64,000 nt of DNA from Tubiluchus corallicola. Its lineage: Eukaryota; Priapulida; Priapulimorpha; Priapulimorphida; Tubiluchidae. Shown here piece by piece: positions 54,649 through 64,000 of the stretch (the stretch's first letter is position 1; every line of letters begins with the position of its first letter). The stretch spans positions 68,501 to 132,500 of the forward strand of contig JAQGDQ010000413.1 in assembly GCA_030141605.1 (NCBI GenBank), read 5' to 3'. The notes beneath the pieces are model-generated. The model was not told the DNA's origin, made no database searches, and saw nothing but the letters and a program-made list of their open reading frames with translations. The position numbers and the translations under genes were made by a program.

Positions 54649-56031
54649 GTGTGTAAGAAATTTAAATGCTTTCGGCACCTCATTTCGTGTGTTCAAGGCA
54701 GTCACCACCACTGATATGTTGCCCAGTTAGTTTGCCTATCGCATTATTGCACTGGATTCTGACATAAAATACCTGAACTGTGTCTCAAGTGCAGGTGTCA
54801 TTAAAGACAAACAACAAAAAAAGACACAAACCCAGATAACTTCTTGCATGTAACGTGAAATGAAGCAAAATGCTTCCTAAGTGACTGCAACTAATAAAAA
54901 AGAGGAGTATTTGTGAGCGTATACATCGCTTTATTAGCTAAAACTGTTTTTGTAACAACACTAGGCACATTTCCATTGAAGTTGACACACTTTGAGCCGT
55001 AAATAATAAATTTATACTTGTTCTGCTAAACTGGTTGTATGAGATTCTTAACAAAAGACAGTATCGTTTCAATTTAGGAACATTTCTGCACAGACTCACA
55101 GACTGCTGTAGTAATTAAGTTGATATCACTAGTTAAGATATAAACCCAGGGTTAAAGGCCATGTTACGAAATCTTCTTCATTAGTTTTCATAATTCGCAA
55201 CTGCTTATAAGTCGAGTTTTTCTCACGGGTTTATTATCTGTGGAATTCTGTATCAGATTGTTTCCTTGAAAACTGAAAGCTCACTCGATTCAAAAAGAAC
55301 ATCAACAAAAACTTTTTGTAAATTAGTTGTAAGAAATCTATTTTTACAATCTAAAATACATGGAAAATGCAGCCTCTAGAACTCAACATGGTGTTTATTA
55401 AGCACAGACGTTCGTTTCGAGAGAAATTGTCTTTATCAGTGCTAGAAACCAAACTAAAATTAATAATCAATGCATTTATGACACTACAAGCCAAGGTACA
55501 AATATTATTACAAAATCAAAAGAATAAAATTTTAATTGTATTTGAATTTGTACTTAAATTTCACTCTTTTGATCTGTAATGATATTTTGTACCTATGTGC
55601 AATAACTATTTGATTTTGGCCAGATTTCTAGCATTGATAATGGCAGTTGTTGTTGAAACGACGGTCTGCATGTCTTAAATAAACACCACGCAGAAATCTA
55701 TTTCTCTGAACATTTATTCATACTCTCATTTTATAGCCTTTCACCTTCAGAGGCCTACTGATATACAAAAATCAGTTTTATCAACGTTAAAATGCACAGC
55801 TGGTCATGCCTCACTATACTAGTTGTTCTTTATACTGTACTAATTTACAGCCACTCTTTTAATACACTTGTAAATTAATTATTTACACCAACACTCATTT
55901 GTTTTAGCACATCAGTCAGCTTACATATGTTGTAGGTTATAAATACTGCAAAAGTTAACATCACGACACATGTAAAGCAAAACCAGAACCAAGGCAATTT
56001 TTCTCTAATGGTACCAGCTAATTGAAGCCAG

Positions 56032-56776
56032 AAATTAACCTGTTAATTATTCCTTATACCTGCAGGGCTGATCCAGGCTTATGTAGCCATGTAGAAATAA
56101 CTGTATGTAGTAAAAAATCTGTTTTTTCTTGAAATAAGGATTTGTTCAACTGTAGTTCACTAGTTTACAAACTTAGCAACTTCTATATTCTATGTGAATT
56201 CAGAATTTTCTCAAACGGTAGGTTTCTTCAAATTCTAGAACACTTTGCTCCTCTGGCTCACGGTAATGTAATAACTCACAAGTGTACAACCAAGTCATCT
56301 GTAGTAAGTGTAGCTATGGCACTAATGGTGTCTACTGTGGGTCTACTGCTAGGACATGTCCAGTAAAACCTTCCGTGTAACCTAAGTAACGTAATTAGCT
56401 CTACGTAATTGCTTTGTTTCTTAAATAGAGTTAATTGCCGTATATTTGTAAAGCAACCCTAGCAGTTACAGTGTGAACAACCCTTCTTACTGCTACGGGT
56501 TCATGTACATACAGTATGTCATATATTTGGTGTTTAAACACACAAGAACACAAAGTTATTAAGCATGCAGTAAGTCACGTCGCCTTACAGCAATGGAAAA
56601 CTTATGATATTTTCTTTTCTTGCATTTTGTTATTTGATTAAATAATTAAACCTACTTCAAAATCGTTCTGCAGGATTACCGAGTATCAAGTCATGCTTCT
56701 CACAAAAAATACTTGTCGTGTTATTTCACTAATAAGAAATTATTTTGTTGGTGAGATACCAGATGAAAATTTTTTA
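56032..56776. repeat. 745-bp duplicated segment, copy 1
   Basis: Nearly the same sequence recurs at 58000-58752 in the same orientation. Shared landmarks are gatttgttcaactgtagttc, agctatggcacta, gctctacgtaattgctttgt and gttggtgagataccagatga. They are about 95 percent alike by eye. No coding frame is conserved between copies. Confidence 0.95.
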
Positions 56777-57605
56777 CTATGTTGCATTTAAATGAAATAA
56801 TATCTCACCCACATTAACACTTTGGAATTAACTGACAAGCTTAACGTTAAAGGCATAATTGTATCCATTACACATTATCCCGTGTCACGGGAACATCTCG
56901 GGACTATAGTAAACTTTATCATACACAAAAAGTCCAGATTTTTATCATCTGTGTGGTTAAGTATTATTACTCCACAAGATTTCCCAAGATGCTTTTGGCT
57001 CACATGCATGCAGGCAGCGTACGTGGTTTCCCTCTCCTGATGATTTTTTGCAGAAGAAGAGAAGCCAACTTGTCAGGCAACTTCATTACAAGAATTCCAT
57101 TTCAGTTGATGCATTATTTATTGAATCTAATTTAATTCTCATCCTTTTCATTAACTAATGATATATTACATTGAACAGTAGTGTAAGCCATGTCATTAGA
57201 GTTTATTAATTTTCCTAGGCGTTAACAGGAGTGGATGCAAATAAGTGCCTGGAAGTTTAATTTCTTTAAGTGTGCAACATTACATGGCCTTTACCTTCTT
57301 AGAATACATTACATCGTGTACTGCAAACAACGGTCGTTAATAAATAAACGCATTAGAATAAATAAGTCGTAAATCATTGTCATCTTGTAGTCGGTTATAA
57401 AGTTGAAATGTTGAATAAAAACGTGGAAATTGAGACGCAGAGGTTATCCATTAATCTGCACATGTGACGTCACGGAAGCAAAGTTTGCTTCTGAGTTCGT
57501 GACGTGTACACAACTGCAGCTGAAATGAGAAGCAAACACGTTTTTGTGACGTCAGCTGTGCAAGTTATTGGACAACTATGACCTTTAGATTTCAACACGC
57601 TTTTC
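56777..57605. other. Unique spacer between the duplicated segments
   Basis: AT-rich unique sequence. 57450-57560 has three TGACGTCA/TGACGT-type cAMP-response-like motifs within 90 bases. Otherwise nothing is recognised. Confidence 0.5.
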
Positions 57606-57917
57606 AAAATTGTACTACTATATTACTATACTATACTATGCTCTACTCTACTCTACTCTACTCTACTCTACTCTACTCTACTCTACTCTACTCTACTCTA
57701 CTCTACTCTACTCTACTCTACTCTACTCTACTCTACTCTACTGTACTGTACTGTACTGTACTGTACTGTACTGTACTGTACTGTACTGTACTGTACTGTA
57801 CTGTACTGTACTGTACTGTACTGTACTATACTATACTATACTATACTATACTATACTATACTATACTATACTATACTATACTATACTATACTATACTATA
57901 CTATACTATTATACTAG
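57606..57917. repeat. Three-phase pentanucleotide array (TCTAC)n-(TGTAC)n-(TATAC)n
   Basis: Three homogeneous blocks follow one another: TCTAC (about 57640-57741), TGTAC (57742-57826) and TATAC (57827-57910), each 17-20 units and differing only at the second base. A short TATAC-like lead lies at 57630-57638. The YSTLL/YCTVL frames are artefacts. Confidence 0.98.
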
Positions 57918-57999
57918 AAATTTAATATTCTTTAAATATTTCCTTTTTCAAATGATTATAAGCTTTTTTTACCTTGCAATATTTCAATAAATGTGGTTT

Positions 58000-58752
58000 A
58001 AATTTAACCTGTTACTTATTGCTTACACCTAGAAGGTTGATCCAAGCTTATGTAGCCATGTACAGATAACTGTATGTGGTAAAAAATCTATTTTTTCTTG
58101 AAATAAAGATTTGTTCAACTGTAGTTCATTAGTTTACAAACTTAGCATCTTCTATATTCTATGTGAATTCAGAACTTTCTCAAACAGTAGGATTCCTTCA
58201 AATTCTAGAACATTTTTTTTACTCCTCTGGTTCACGGTAATGTAATAACTCACAAGTGTACAACCAAGTCATCTGTAGTAAGTGTAGCTATGGCACTATT
58301 GGCGTCTACTGTGGGTCTACTGCTAGGACATGTCCAGTAAAACCTGCCGCGTAACCTAAGTAACGTAATTAGCTCTACGTAATTGCTTTGTTTCTTAAAT
58401 AGAGTTAATTGCCGTATATTTGTAAAGCAACCCTAGAAGTTACAGTGTGAACAACCCCTTCTTACTGCTACGGGTTCATGTAGATACAGTATGTCATATA
58501 TTTGGTGTTTAAACACACAAGAACACAAAGCTATTAAGCATACAATAAGTCACGTCGCCCTACAGCAATGGAAAACTTATGATATTTTCTTTTCTTGCAT
58601 TTTGTTATTTGATTAAATAATTAAACCTACTTCAAAATCGTTCTGCAGGATTACCGAGTATTTAGTCGTGCTTCTCACAAAAATACTTGTCGTGTCATTT
58701 CACTAATAATAAGAAATTATTTTGTTGGTGAGATACCAGATGAAAATTTTTT
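58000..58752. repeat. 745-bp duplicated segment, copy 2
   Basis: Direct repeat of 56032-56776, with small indels such as an extra run of T near 58210. Confidence 0.95.
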
Positions 58753-58756
58753 AGTT

Positions 58757-58827
58757 AGCAGTTACAGTACAGTGTGAACAACACTTCTTACTGCTACGGG
58801 TTCATGTAGATATAGTATGTCATACAA
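58757..58827. repeat. Partial third copy of the duplicated segment
   Basis: agcagttacagt...gtgtgaacaac...cttcttactgctacgggttc and atgtagatatagtatgtcat repeat the internal part found at 56460-56525 and 58435-58500. It ends about 27 bases before the proposed exon 7 acceptor. Confidence 0.9.
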
Positions 58828-58854
58828 ATTAATAAATTTTTTATATATTTTCAG

Positions 58855-58885
58855 TCAAATACAAACGGATGCTGTGAAAGTGTGA
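58855..58885 (+). CDS. irx: Irx putative terminal coding exon 7 (stop codon)
   Basis: After a polypyrimidine-poor but plausible atattttcag acceptor, one base completes a serine codon and the frame reads QIQTDAVKV before TGA at 58883-58885. The other frame stays open longer but does not match the phase left by exon 6. A 3' untranslated region would follow, with an AATAAA about 370 bases on. No family similarity is visible in this short tail, so the call depends on exon 6 being real and on this acceptor being used. The acceptor sits only about 30 bases beyond a partial copy of a locally duplicated sequence. Confidence 0.45.
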
Positions 58886-59253
58886 AGCTACTGCTCCTAT
58901 TTCAACAACCCATCGCAGACATTCAACTGATTCAAACAATTACTGGTGTAAGAAGCCGCCTCTAAAACCAAAACCAAAAGACATAATCAACTTCAAATAC
59001 GTTGAGGCAAATCAGATTAATATACTAGTGTGCGTATATCATAATGTTGAATTGTTGTCTAGTTTGAACACGTTTAGATTTGTTATTATTTAAGTTATAA
59101 TCTCTTTTTTGTATAGAAGTGTGAGATGACTGAGTTGTTTACATATCCTAGGTTCCTGCCAACATCTGTTTTAACGTTTATGATAAATGTCTATTTTCAT
59201 TTCTGAATGGGAGACTGATGATATTTGCTCTATATATTATGATGATTATTGCA

Positions 59254-59259
59254 AATAAA
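59254..59259 (+). terminator. Candidate polyadenylation signal of the Irx gene
   Basis: A canonical AATAAA lies about 370 bases after the proposed stop codon and is followed within 15-30 bases by a G/T-rich stretch (gattgtgctgttg). A second AATAAA at 59344 is an alternative. AATAAA is common by chance in DNA this AT-rich, so this is only a candidate. Confidence 0.35.
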
Positions 59260-60236
59260 TTGGGCAACTGCAAGATTGTGCTGTTGCAAACGTCACATGC
59301 ACAAAGAGCGTTAAAACTAAAATGCAGTTTCTGTGATTACAATAATAAATTTACGTCTTCATCGTAATAAATTATTAAAATTGTAACTGTTAGAAATGAT
59401 TAATGTTGTGTAATATGGATTTTAAATAGGCCTAAATGTGAGGGGTGGCTCATATTCTGCATTGTCAGTTTCTTTACGAAATGTATCAAAATTTTACCAG
59501 ATCAAAATTTTTTTGAGTTTTGAGGAAATATGTGGTAGGCATACCTATCAGACCTTTCACTATATACATGACGTCATACTCTACGTAAATGAAAAGCAAG
59601 TCTTCCTCACTTAAAATGAATTAATTAAGGCAGATAAATGCGAGGATTAATCAGAAAATGCAGGCTGTAGATTGTGCGTGTAAATACGGGCTTAAATAGC
59701 CCTATAGATAATTTGTTATGCTCATATTCGTTCCAACTTTTGTCCACCGGACTTTGGAGTCTAAAATTATAATCAGAATTCTGATTCGGAATGCGGGATA
59801 GTTTACAGCTGTCTAAACCAATATCTGTACTGAGTAGAAAGCAAACTGAAGAAATCTACATAGAATGAACCAGATTTTATAATCACCCTGTAGATGTCAT
59901 TAATAATGTTTACAATGTTGTGAAAAGTTTTAATATATGCATAGCTTATTATTACGCTTGTTCGTCCCCTAAACAACAATGTTACGTACTTTGTCCACGA
60001 CCATTAGATCTCCTGTATAATGCTCCTAGCTCAATATGGCGCCGTGGCTCAAGTTATGGCACGCGGACGCACAAAGATGTTATTGGATTATCTCTAAATA
60101 TGTATTATTGCACTGTAATATATAGATGTGACAGTTTGCTATGTGGAGTGATGTGTAATAAACTACGCATACGTGTTAAACTGTATTAATGGTCTCACTT
60201 TAAACTTTTTTACTAACTTTATCGATAATTTTTGCA
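59260..60236. other. 3' flank of Irx without recognised genes
   Basis: AT-rich unique sequence. An 89-codon frame at 59920-60189 has no recognisable similarity. Confidence 0.45.
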
Positions 60237-60745
60237 AATGTTGGTCCAAGGCTTTGGAATGACATAAATGATGAATTAAAAACTGTTCAGCCAATTCAAA
60301 AGTTTAAAAAGAAATACAGAGCAATGATTCTCAACAAGTACAACACTTCCTAATATCCCACACCTACTGCAGCAGTCATACCACAATCCTGGTACAGATT
60401 ATGCAAAACAAGGCATCACTGATAAATCTTTAGAGCTGATGTCAACATAGCACAATCTATTATCTTTCTTCCTACCATTTCCACTAACACATCCTTCTAC
60501 CCTTCCTGTGTGATCTAACCTTTCTCCCAGTTCTTCTTTCTTGTTCACTCATCCATTCTTTTTTATCGGGTTCACATGACAGTGGGCTTATACAAGCCTT
60601 TGCTTCTCTAGTCCAATTATTATTTTATGATAACGATAGTGTATGAAACATAACAATTTAATACAGTATGACGTAATAATTTTGATGTCACTGTGTGCTT
60701 AATGTCATTATATTGTACTGAATGTGATAATAATAAACTAAAAGC
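60237..60745 (+). mobile_element. LINE family A 3' end with RT C-terminus
   Basis: 60237-60353 encodes NVGPRLWNDINDELKTVQPI then QKFKKKYRAMILNKYNTS and TAA. GPxLWNxI...I..FKKKY is the hallmark C-terminal tail of CR1/L2/jockey-like reverse transcriptases. The 3' UTR continues through caacatagcacaatctatta and atcgggttcacatgacagtg to gaatgtgataataataaac. The copies at 13075 and 15076 carry only this UTR. The upstream RT and endonuclease are absent. Confidence 0.85.
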
Positions 60746-62516
60746 TAAATTTGCTTGTCACAGCAAAAAGCGAGGCTAGCGCCATCTTGCGCAAAGTGTA
60801 ATAGACAAACGTGAAAACAGTTACATGATGAATAAACGCAATAATGAAGTACAAAGTCTATTTTCCTCTATAGGCCTGTTGAAATCACCGTTTATGACAT
60901 TTGATCGAACATATCAGACGAACATGTTTTTTCTTGCCTTTACAGTAATTATCACTTGTTAGTTCTCAGTTCTAGTTCTTTGCTTTACTAAATTTTTGAT
61001 CAGAATAATAACGATCATGAACTCGGGATTGGACTTCTTATTTACTTCATTTTGGTCGGAAATAAAAATGTTAGGAAAAACAGTAAATATTTCGTGAACG
61101 ACTCTCTGACGTGAAGCTGCCGAGCTACCAGGTCCCGCCATTTGCACTGCTACCTACCTGTGTGATCAAAGAGGAAATGTTTTCCTAAAAATTCCATTGT
61201 TCCAGCGCAAACTGGTAGTTGAGGTTGCCAAAAAAAAACTGAAAAGCTAAAATCGTTACCCGTTATTACTTATTTGTGAACAATGCCATACTACTGTCAC
61301 ATTCGTATTCATCGGTCCATATCAATCAATCCACCAAATTCTAGGTTAGGCCTTACTGCACTTTAATGTATGCAACCCAGTAGTACAAGAGATGACACAA
61401 AAAATGCGAAATGGAATAAGACTTTTCACAGTTCCAGCGATTGATGCTGATCGTGAAAGGTCAAAGGTTAAGTGAACTTAACAATTTATTTGTGTACACT
61501 TGACAATGCCTCGCGGCTTAAGCTATTGTAATAGTGATTAAGAAAAGAAACAAATTCTATCTATAGAAACTTACCTAGTTCATTTTTTCTTGTTCCCAAT
61601 GCAAGATCCCGCATAGACTAATGTATAATTAAGAAAAGTCCACGTAAAACAACTCATAATTACTGAACTGGGGTTTGTTTTAGCCACATGCCACGTGACG
61701 TTTGTGGCCAAGACGCGTTGCTGTGGTACACTTAACCTTTGACCTACAGCAACTGCGCGTGCGCACAACGAAAGCGCGAAACCGCTTATTTTAAGAAACC
61801 CTGCGATTTCTAATAATGCAATGCGCTCAAATACAAGTAACAAAAATGTGCAAATACGTTTCAACAGGAAAAGTGCGCTAAGTAAGTGTGAATAACTCGT
61901 AGGTCCTGCATGCATTTCCCCAAAACAAATACGCAGATAACATTTTCCCCCGGGAGAGTATCAACAGCTAGTAGACATTGAGAAGAAATGTATCTACTTT
62001 GTTTTGAATGGAAAATAGAGACGATACCACACCCTACAGTAGTAAACCATTGTTCTCCAATGCACCAAACAAGTCAACGTCAATCCAAGAACAGCAGAAA
62101 TTTCTTTGTTCTGATTTTGTGCAATTTCTCGTTGACTAATGTCTATAGATGAGTGATTCTTTTAGCAAATCTTTGTTGTAGATCTGCCTTTGGAACACCC
62201 CTCTCTATTTGCTTTTCTTTTATTGATGTAGAACGATTCGTTTGACTTCGTGTTTAATACTTGTCGACACGGCTGCCACTACAATACCTCACAATCGTTC
62301 ACCAAACACCAGTTGAAATTGTACAATTAACAGACTAAATAGACTCGCAGATGAGGACAGGTTAATAATATACGTGCCTTCCTTTGAAATCTGTGGAATT
62401 GACTCTGCCGTTAGATAGACAGCTCGGGTCGTCCTGATTAAACGGATTGCTTCTTGTGTGTGGATGGGATGATTTGTGTCTGACAGATATGCAGTATCGC
62501 ATCATCATCCAATGAA
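60746..62516. other. Interval without recognised genes
   Basis: Unique AT-rich sequence, somewhat GC-richer at about 61680-61790. Minus-strand frames at 60959-61147 and 61580-61915 have no recognised domain. Confidence 0.45.
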
Positions 62517-62870
62517 TCACACGTCCAGTAACATGATTCTGCTCACCTCCCTATGCCAGGACTCCCTGCTCGCCGCAATGCCCCAAAAACATTTATTTCT
62601 GAGGATCAATGCTGAAGTGTTTAAATCTTTCTGTGCGAAATCTAAATATGTTAATCTTTGTCCTCCTACAGGTTTTTTAGCTCGTTGAAGAGCTATCTTC
62701 ACTGGAATATCATCAGGTAGTCTAAGCATTTGTCCAATCAATCTTAAACGGCGTCTTTTGATTTTTCTTGTCCAAGGTTCTTCTTTTATTTTTTCATATA
62801 GATCTTTGTTTGAAATTTTCTTTGGCCATCTAATACCCAAAATGGACCGGTAGTGGTGCTGACAAGCCAC
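62500..62870 (-). pseudogene. LINE relic, family C, better-preserved copy
   Basis: The minus-strand 117-codon frame reads ILGIRWPKKISNKDLYEKIK, then RRRLRLIGQMLRLPDDIPVK, then KKPVGGQRLTYLDFAQKDLN. The order ILGIRWP.KISN..L / RRRLRLIGHMLR / P...IAL / RG.P..T.LD is the standard segment following the RT domain in many non-LTR elements. The 3' side ends in a short (GAT)n tail (plus-strand catcatcatcc). Only this C-terminal part survives. Confidence 0.88.
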
Positions 62871-63468
62871 TGACTTTAATTTTCATCTAAATTAATGTAT
62901 TTTGTCTTAAATTCTCGCCTGCTTGTATGGCTGGGCATCCTGCTCTCTGCTGCATTATTTTTTTCCAGTCCAGTTAAACATTTGTTTGGAATGTCACAAC
63001 TGTGGAAAAATGTTGAATTAAAATAAATTTGGAAAAAGATGACAAGGGTTCTGGGCTATAATTGTAAAGCATTGGTGCTGCTGAACGAAGACCACATGCT
63101 GAAAAAATATTGGGACGACTATTTTGGGGTTTTTTGAAATAACCAAATTACCACTGTGGTTGAAAGGTTAGCACATTGATTTTTAAATCACGGCTCTTTG
63201 ACTAATGTTTTCTTGAACATTTAAGCTGATCCTCTATCTTTGCAGGCAGCTCTCGAGCTTCGTAAATGATGTTGCTCAAACGATCATCCAATCACAATGA
63301 GAAGAGTACTGATTGGTCATCAGTTTAAATGTTATAATATAATGTTAAAATAGTTAGACACCCCTCTTGGTGAAATTCTGATTCTGATGTTTATTCATTA
63401 CAACGTTTTAGTAGTCAGGATGTCTGGTATTTCTGGAGTTGCAACATGGATTGCCCAAACGACAATGC
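62871..63468. other. Interval with possible SINE-like head
   Basis: Mostly unique sequence. At 63152-63195 ccactgtggttgaaaggtta and gcacattgatttttaaatca resemble a worn tRNA-SINE A-box region, but no B box follows. Confidence 0.35.

Positions 63469-63516
<48 letters not shown>
63469..63516. repeat. (TTG)n microsatellite
   Basis: About sixteen perfect TTG units. The poly-Gln frame on the minus strand (63415-63609) has no other coding support. Confidence 0.95.
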
Positions 63517-63648
63517 TCCATGTGAAGACCCTACGATCGATTGGGGATTGTTGAACAAACCGAGATACCAAATTTTTCCAGAAAATAGTAACCAGCTAAT
63601 TCCCTTCACCGTATAGAACTGGACTTACAGGCCCAAAACACAATGATG

Positions 63649-63857
63649 TATAGGTTTTACATGTCAAATGTAGACCTGCGTTAACTCAAATGTAGATTTA
63701 GGTAATTCAAATGTGTCTTGGTAACTCAAATGTAGATTTAGGTAGTTCAAATGTGTTAACAATAGTTTTCAAGAAATCTTAAGCGTTTTTGGTAATTCAA
63801 ATGTAGATACATGTCATGTCAAATGTGACATTGGTATCTCAAATGTGGATAGGTGGT
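63649..63857. mobile_element. 20-bp-unit inverted-repeat element, copy 3
   Basis: Begins tataggttttacatgtcaaa, the same terminus as copy 2. It continues with ttcaaatgtagatttagg-type units and the signature gttttcaagaaatcttaagc seen in reverse complement in copy 1. The right end is unclear (about 63857). Confidence 0.75.
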
Positions 63858-64000
63858 AAAGTTTAAGGATGTTAAATCTAATCTTCTTTAATTTCAATTT
63901 AATAATTGTTCTTAAGTTAAAATAATAACGTTATAGGTTCACTAATATTCAGGAAACTTTACATACCATTGGAACTGTTAGAGAAAACAATACATTCTTA

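Larger units (their letters stand above)
54649..58854 (+). other. Irx putative intron 6
   Basis: A 4.2-kb interval between the two weakest exons. The 3' half is dominated by a 745-bp duplication flanking a pentanucleotide array. 54660-56030 is unique AT-rich sequence with no recognised feature. Confidence 0.45.

Noticed and set aside
58855-58963. Longer frame in the terminal exon (SNTNGCCESVKLLLLF...)
   Set aside because: It would require a phase incompatible with the AG|gt end of exon 6; the matching phase stops at 58885.

Overview
This window is animal nuclear DNA. It is AT-rich and intron-bearing, very rich in microsatellites and minisatellites, and littered with decayed LINE, SINE and hAT-type fragments. 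I see no bacterial or viral features. The only protein-coding gene I can support is an Iroquois-family (Irx) TALE homeobox gene on the + strand, running from an ATG at 26977 to a TGA at 58885. Seven coding exons join in consistent phase (60+240+104+329+543+70+31 nt = 1377 nt) to give a predicted 458-residue protein. The N-terminal region (MSTFPQFG..., then CCESGRPIMTDP...GQTVCSCQYD) resembles protostome and other invertebrate Irx proteins more than vertebrate paralogues. Together with the repeat landscape this suggests a marine invertebrate, perhaps a mollusc; the species is inference only.

Layout. 1-26.4 kb is gene-poor 5' flanking DNA. It holds trinucleotide tracts, a (GATA)n/(GA)n compound satellite, LINE 3' ends, a 262-bp hAT-type MITE with a perfect 8-bp target duplication, a tRNA-derived SINE whose tail became a long AAT array, and a family of inverted-repeat elements built entirely of 20-bp units. 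26.4-27.0 kb is the probable Irx promoter, with a TATA-like box and a CTCF-like motif. 27.0-58.9 kb is the gene. Its introns (about 0.9, 4.3, 4.5, 11.0, 5.7 and 4.2 kb) carry several minisatellites, a second hAT-type MITE with an 8-bp target duplication, a nearly 1-kb (TAG/CAG)n array, RT-derived LINE fragments, a 745-bp duplication and a three-phase pentanucleotide array. 58.9-64 kb is 3' flanking DNA with further LINE 3' ends and a third copy of the 20-bp-unit element.

How it works together. The gene encodes a sequence-specific nuclear transcription factor. The homeodomain lies in exon 4 and the conserved KPKIWSLADIAT segment in exon 5. The long introns and the gene desert around it fit a developmental gene with dispersed regulation. 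Several stretches of unique, moderately GC-rich DNA are marked as candidate enhancers. No second gene (for example the Sowah neighbour known from other Irx loci) was found.
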